Origin: Bacteroidaceae bacterium
GTDB lineage: Bacteria; Bacteroidota; Bacteroidia; Bacteroidales; Barnesiellaceae_A
DNA length: 64,000 nucleotides
Assembly: GCA_017531985.1 (NCBI GenBank)
Contig: JAFXJY010000016.1
Coordinates: forward strand, 16,351 to 80,350
Reading direction: 5' to 3'
The stretch's first letter is position 1, and every line of letters begins with the position of its first letter. Positions 63,106 to 64,000 of the stretch are shown here, piece by piece. The translations under genes were made by a program, and so were the position numbers. A model generated the notes under the pieces. The model saw nothing but the letters and a program-made list of their open reading frames with translations, made no database searches and had not been told where the DNA came from.

Positions 63106-64000
63106 GTTGTCTATAATCACGTCAAAGATACAAAATTTCATCAATTCACAACCCTCTACTTCTCTAAGGCAACGATAACAAAGTTGTCTATAATCACGTC
63201 AAAGATACAAAATTTCATCAATTCACAACCGACAAGGCAACATGTGTCGGGAGAGCTTGGTTGTCTATAATCACGTCAAAGATACAAAATTTCATCAATT
63301 CACAACTAATCTCGAATTGCGAAATTCGGCTCAGGAGTTGTCTATAATCACGTCAAAGATACAAAATTTCATCAATTCACAACACGGGGAAATAATACAT
63401 TTCATTACCATTGTTGTCTATAATCACGTCAAAGATACAAAATTTCATCAATTCACAACTTCCCCGTGAAAGACACAAATACACAATTCGTTGTCTATAA
63501 TCACGTCAAAGATACAAAATTTCATCAATTCACAACAATACCATCATCTTTGCTTATCTCTAACTGTTGTCTATAATCACGTCAAAGATACAAAATTTCA
63601 TCAATTCACAACATGAATTGTGTGTCTTCATCTTTAACTGGGTTGTCTATAATCACGTCAAAGATACAAAATTTCATCAATTCACAACGATGGAGGTCGT
63701 GTAAGATTAGACCCTAACGTTGTCTATACTCACGTCAAAGATACAAAATTTCATCAATTCACAACGATTTTTACGAAATAACGTAAAATGCCATCGTTGT
63801 CTATAATCACGTCAAAGATACAAAATTTCATCAATTCACAACTTGAACGTGATGCTCGTGATATCCGTATGTGTTGTCTATAATCACGTCAAAGATACAA
63901 AATTTCATCAATTCACAACACAGTACATGGTGACTTGAAAAGTGAAGCTGTTGTCTATAATCACGTCAAAGATACAAAATTTCATCAATTCACAACGGAG
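63106..64000 (-). CRISPR. Type II-C CRISPR array, at least 12 repeats, continues past the window edge
   Basis: Twelve 47-bp repeats start at 63106, 63183, 63260, 63337, 63413, 63490, 63566, 63642, 63719, 63796, 63873 and 63950. On the plus strand they begin GTTGTCTATAATC and end TCAATTCACAAC. Eleven complete spacers are 29-30 bp and all different. Only the repeat at 63719 differs (one A-to-C change: CTATACTCAC). The tracrRNA anti-repeat matches if crRNAs are read from the minus strand, so transcription runs towards cas2. On that strand each repeat contains TATCTTTG, a -7 promoter box. Confidence 0.98.

Noticed and set aside
63088..63469. Short open frames coding for repeated VYNHVKDTKFHQFTT-like peptides
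   Set aside because: They are translations of the CRISPR repeats with spacers and are not genes.

Overview
The window looks like a chromosomal segment of a gut-type Bacteroidales (phylum Bacteroidota). Supporting signs are recurrent promoter boxes of the form TTTG-N19/21-TAnnTTTG, a type III glutamine synthetase, a TonB-dependent receptor, a type IX secretion plug-like protein (DUF5103), an UpxY-type antiterminator ahead of a capsule locus, and a type II-C CRISPR-Cas9 system with 47-bp repeats. I cannot fix the family or genus from sequence alone.

Layout. 1-5.7 kb (minus strand): an edge-truncated transglutaminase-kinase fusion, a GH53 endo-galactanase lipoprotein, a dipeptide epimerase, an NlpC/P60 peptidase and lgt. 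5.9-19.8 kb: housekeeping genes (GSIII, a PurF-type amidotransferase, DUF2461, alaS, an M23 peptidase, a MerR regulator, nadC, pfkA, a small lipoprotein), interrupted by a minus-strand aminodeoxysugar cassette (a DegT aminotransferase and two tandem FdtA/QdtA-like cupins). 19.9-22.3 kb: a TonB-dependent receptor. 22.8-36.0 kb: an AT-rich surface polysaccharide locus (UpxY, Ugd, flippase, polymerase, five glycosyltransferases, a deacetylase-like protein, LicD, a cytidylyltransferase, an initiating phosphoglycosyl transferase and a second DegT aminotransferase). 36.2-50.4 kb: rplY-pth-S4 protein, a Nudix regulator, a VWA protein, DUF5103, a C1 peptidase, an ECF sigma unit, a collagen-like lipoprotein, a MATE transporter and purL.

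The main discovery is at 50.6-54.4 kb: a diversity-generating retroelement (DGR). Its target is a predicted membrane-spanning Ser/Thr kinase whose outer part is an FGE-sulfatase/C-type-lectin-fold domain ending in the variable repeat (VR, 52419-52536). An HRDC-domain accessory protein, a DGR-type reverse transcriptase (IGNLTSQ, YMDD) and the template repeat (TR, 54104-54221) follow. TR and VR align without gaps over 118 bp; all 15 mismatches fall on TR adenines and none on the other 84 positions. The element therefore appears to diversify the ligand-binding face of a receptor-like kinase. A 14-bp inverted repeat brackets the accessory-RT-TR cassette, a strong hairpin follows VR, and three inverted repeats follow TR.

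54.4-55.1 kb is a palindrome-rich non-coding island. After an outer-membrane barrel protein, plsC and tRNA-Gln comes a complete type II-C CRISPR system: tracrRNA (minus strand, 57386-57470), cas9, cas1, cas2 and an array of at least 12 repeats that runs off the right edge. Each repeat carries a TATCTTTG box on the minus strand, so crRNAs may be started from inside every repeat.
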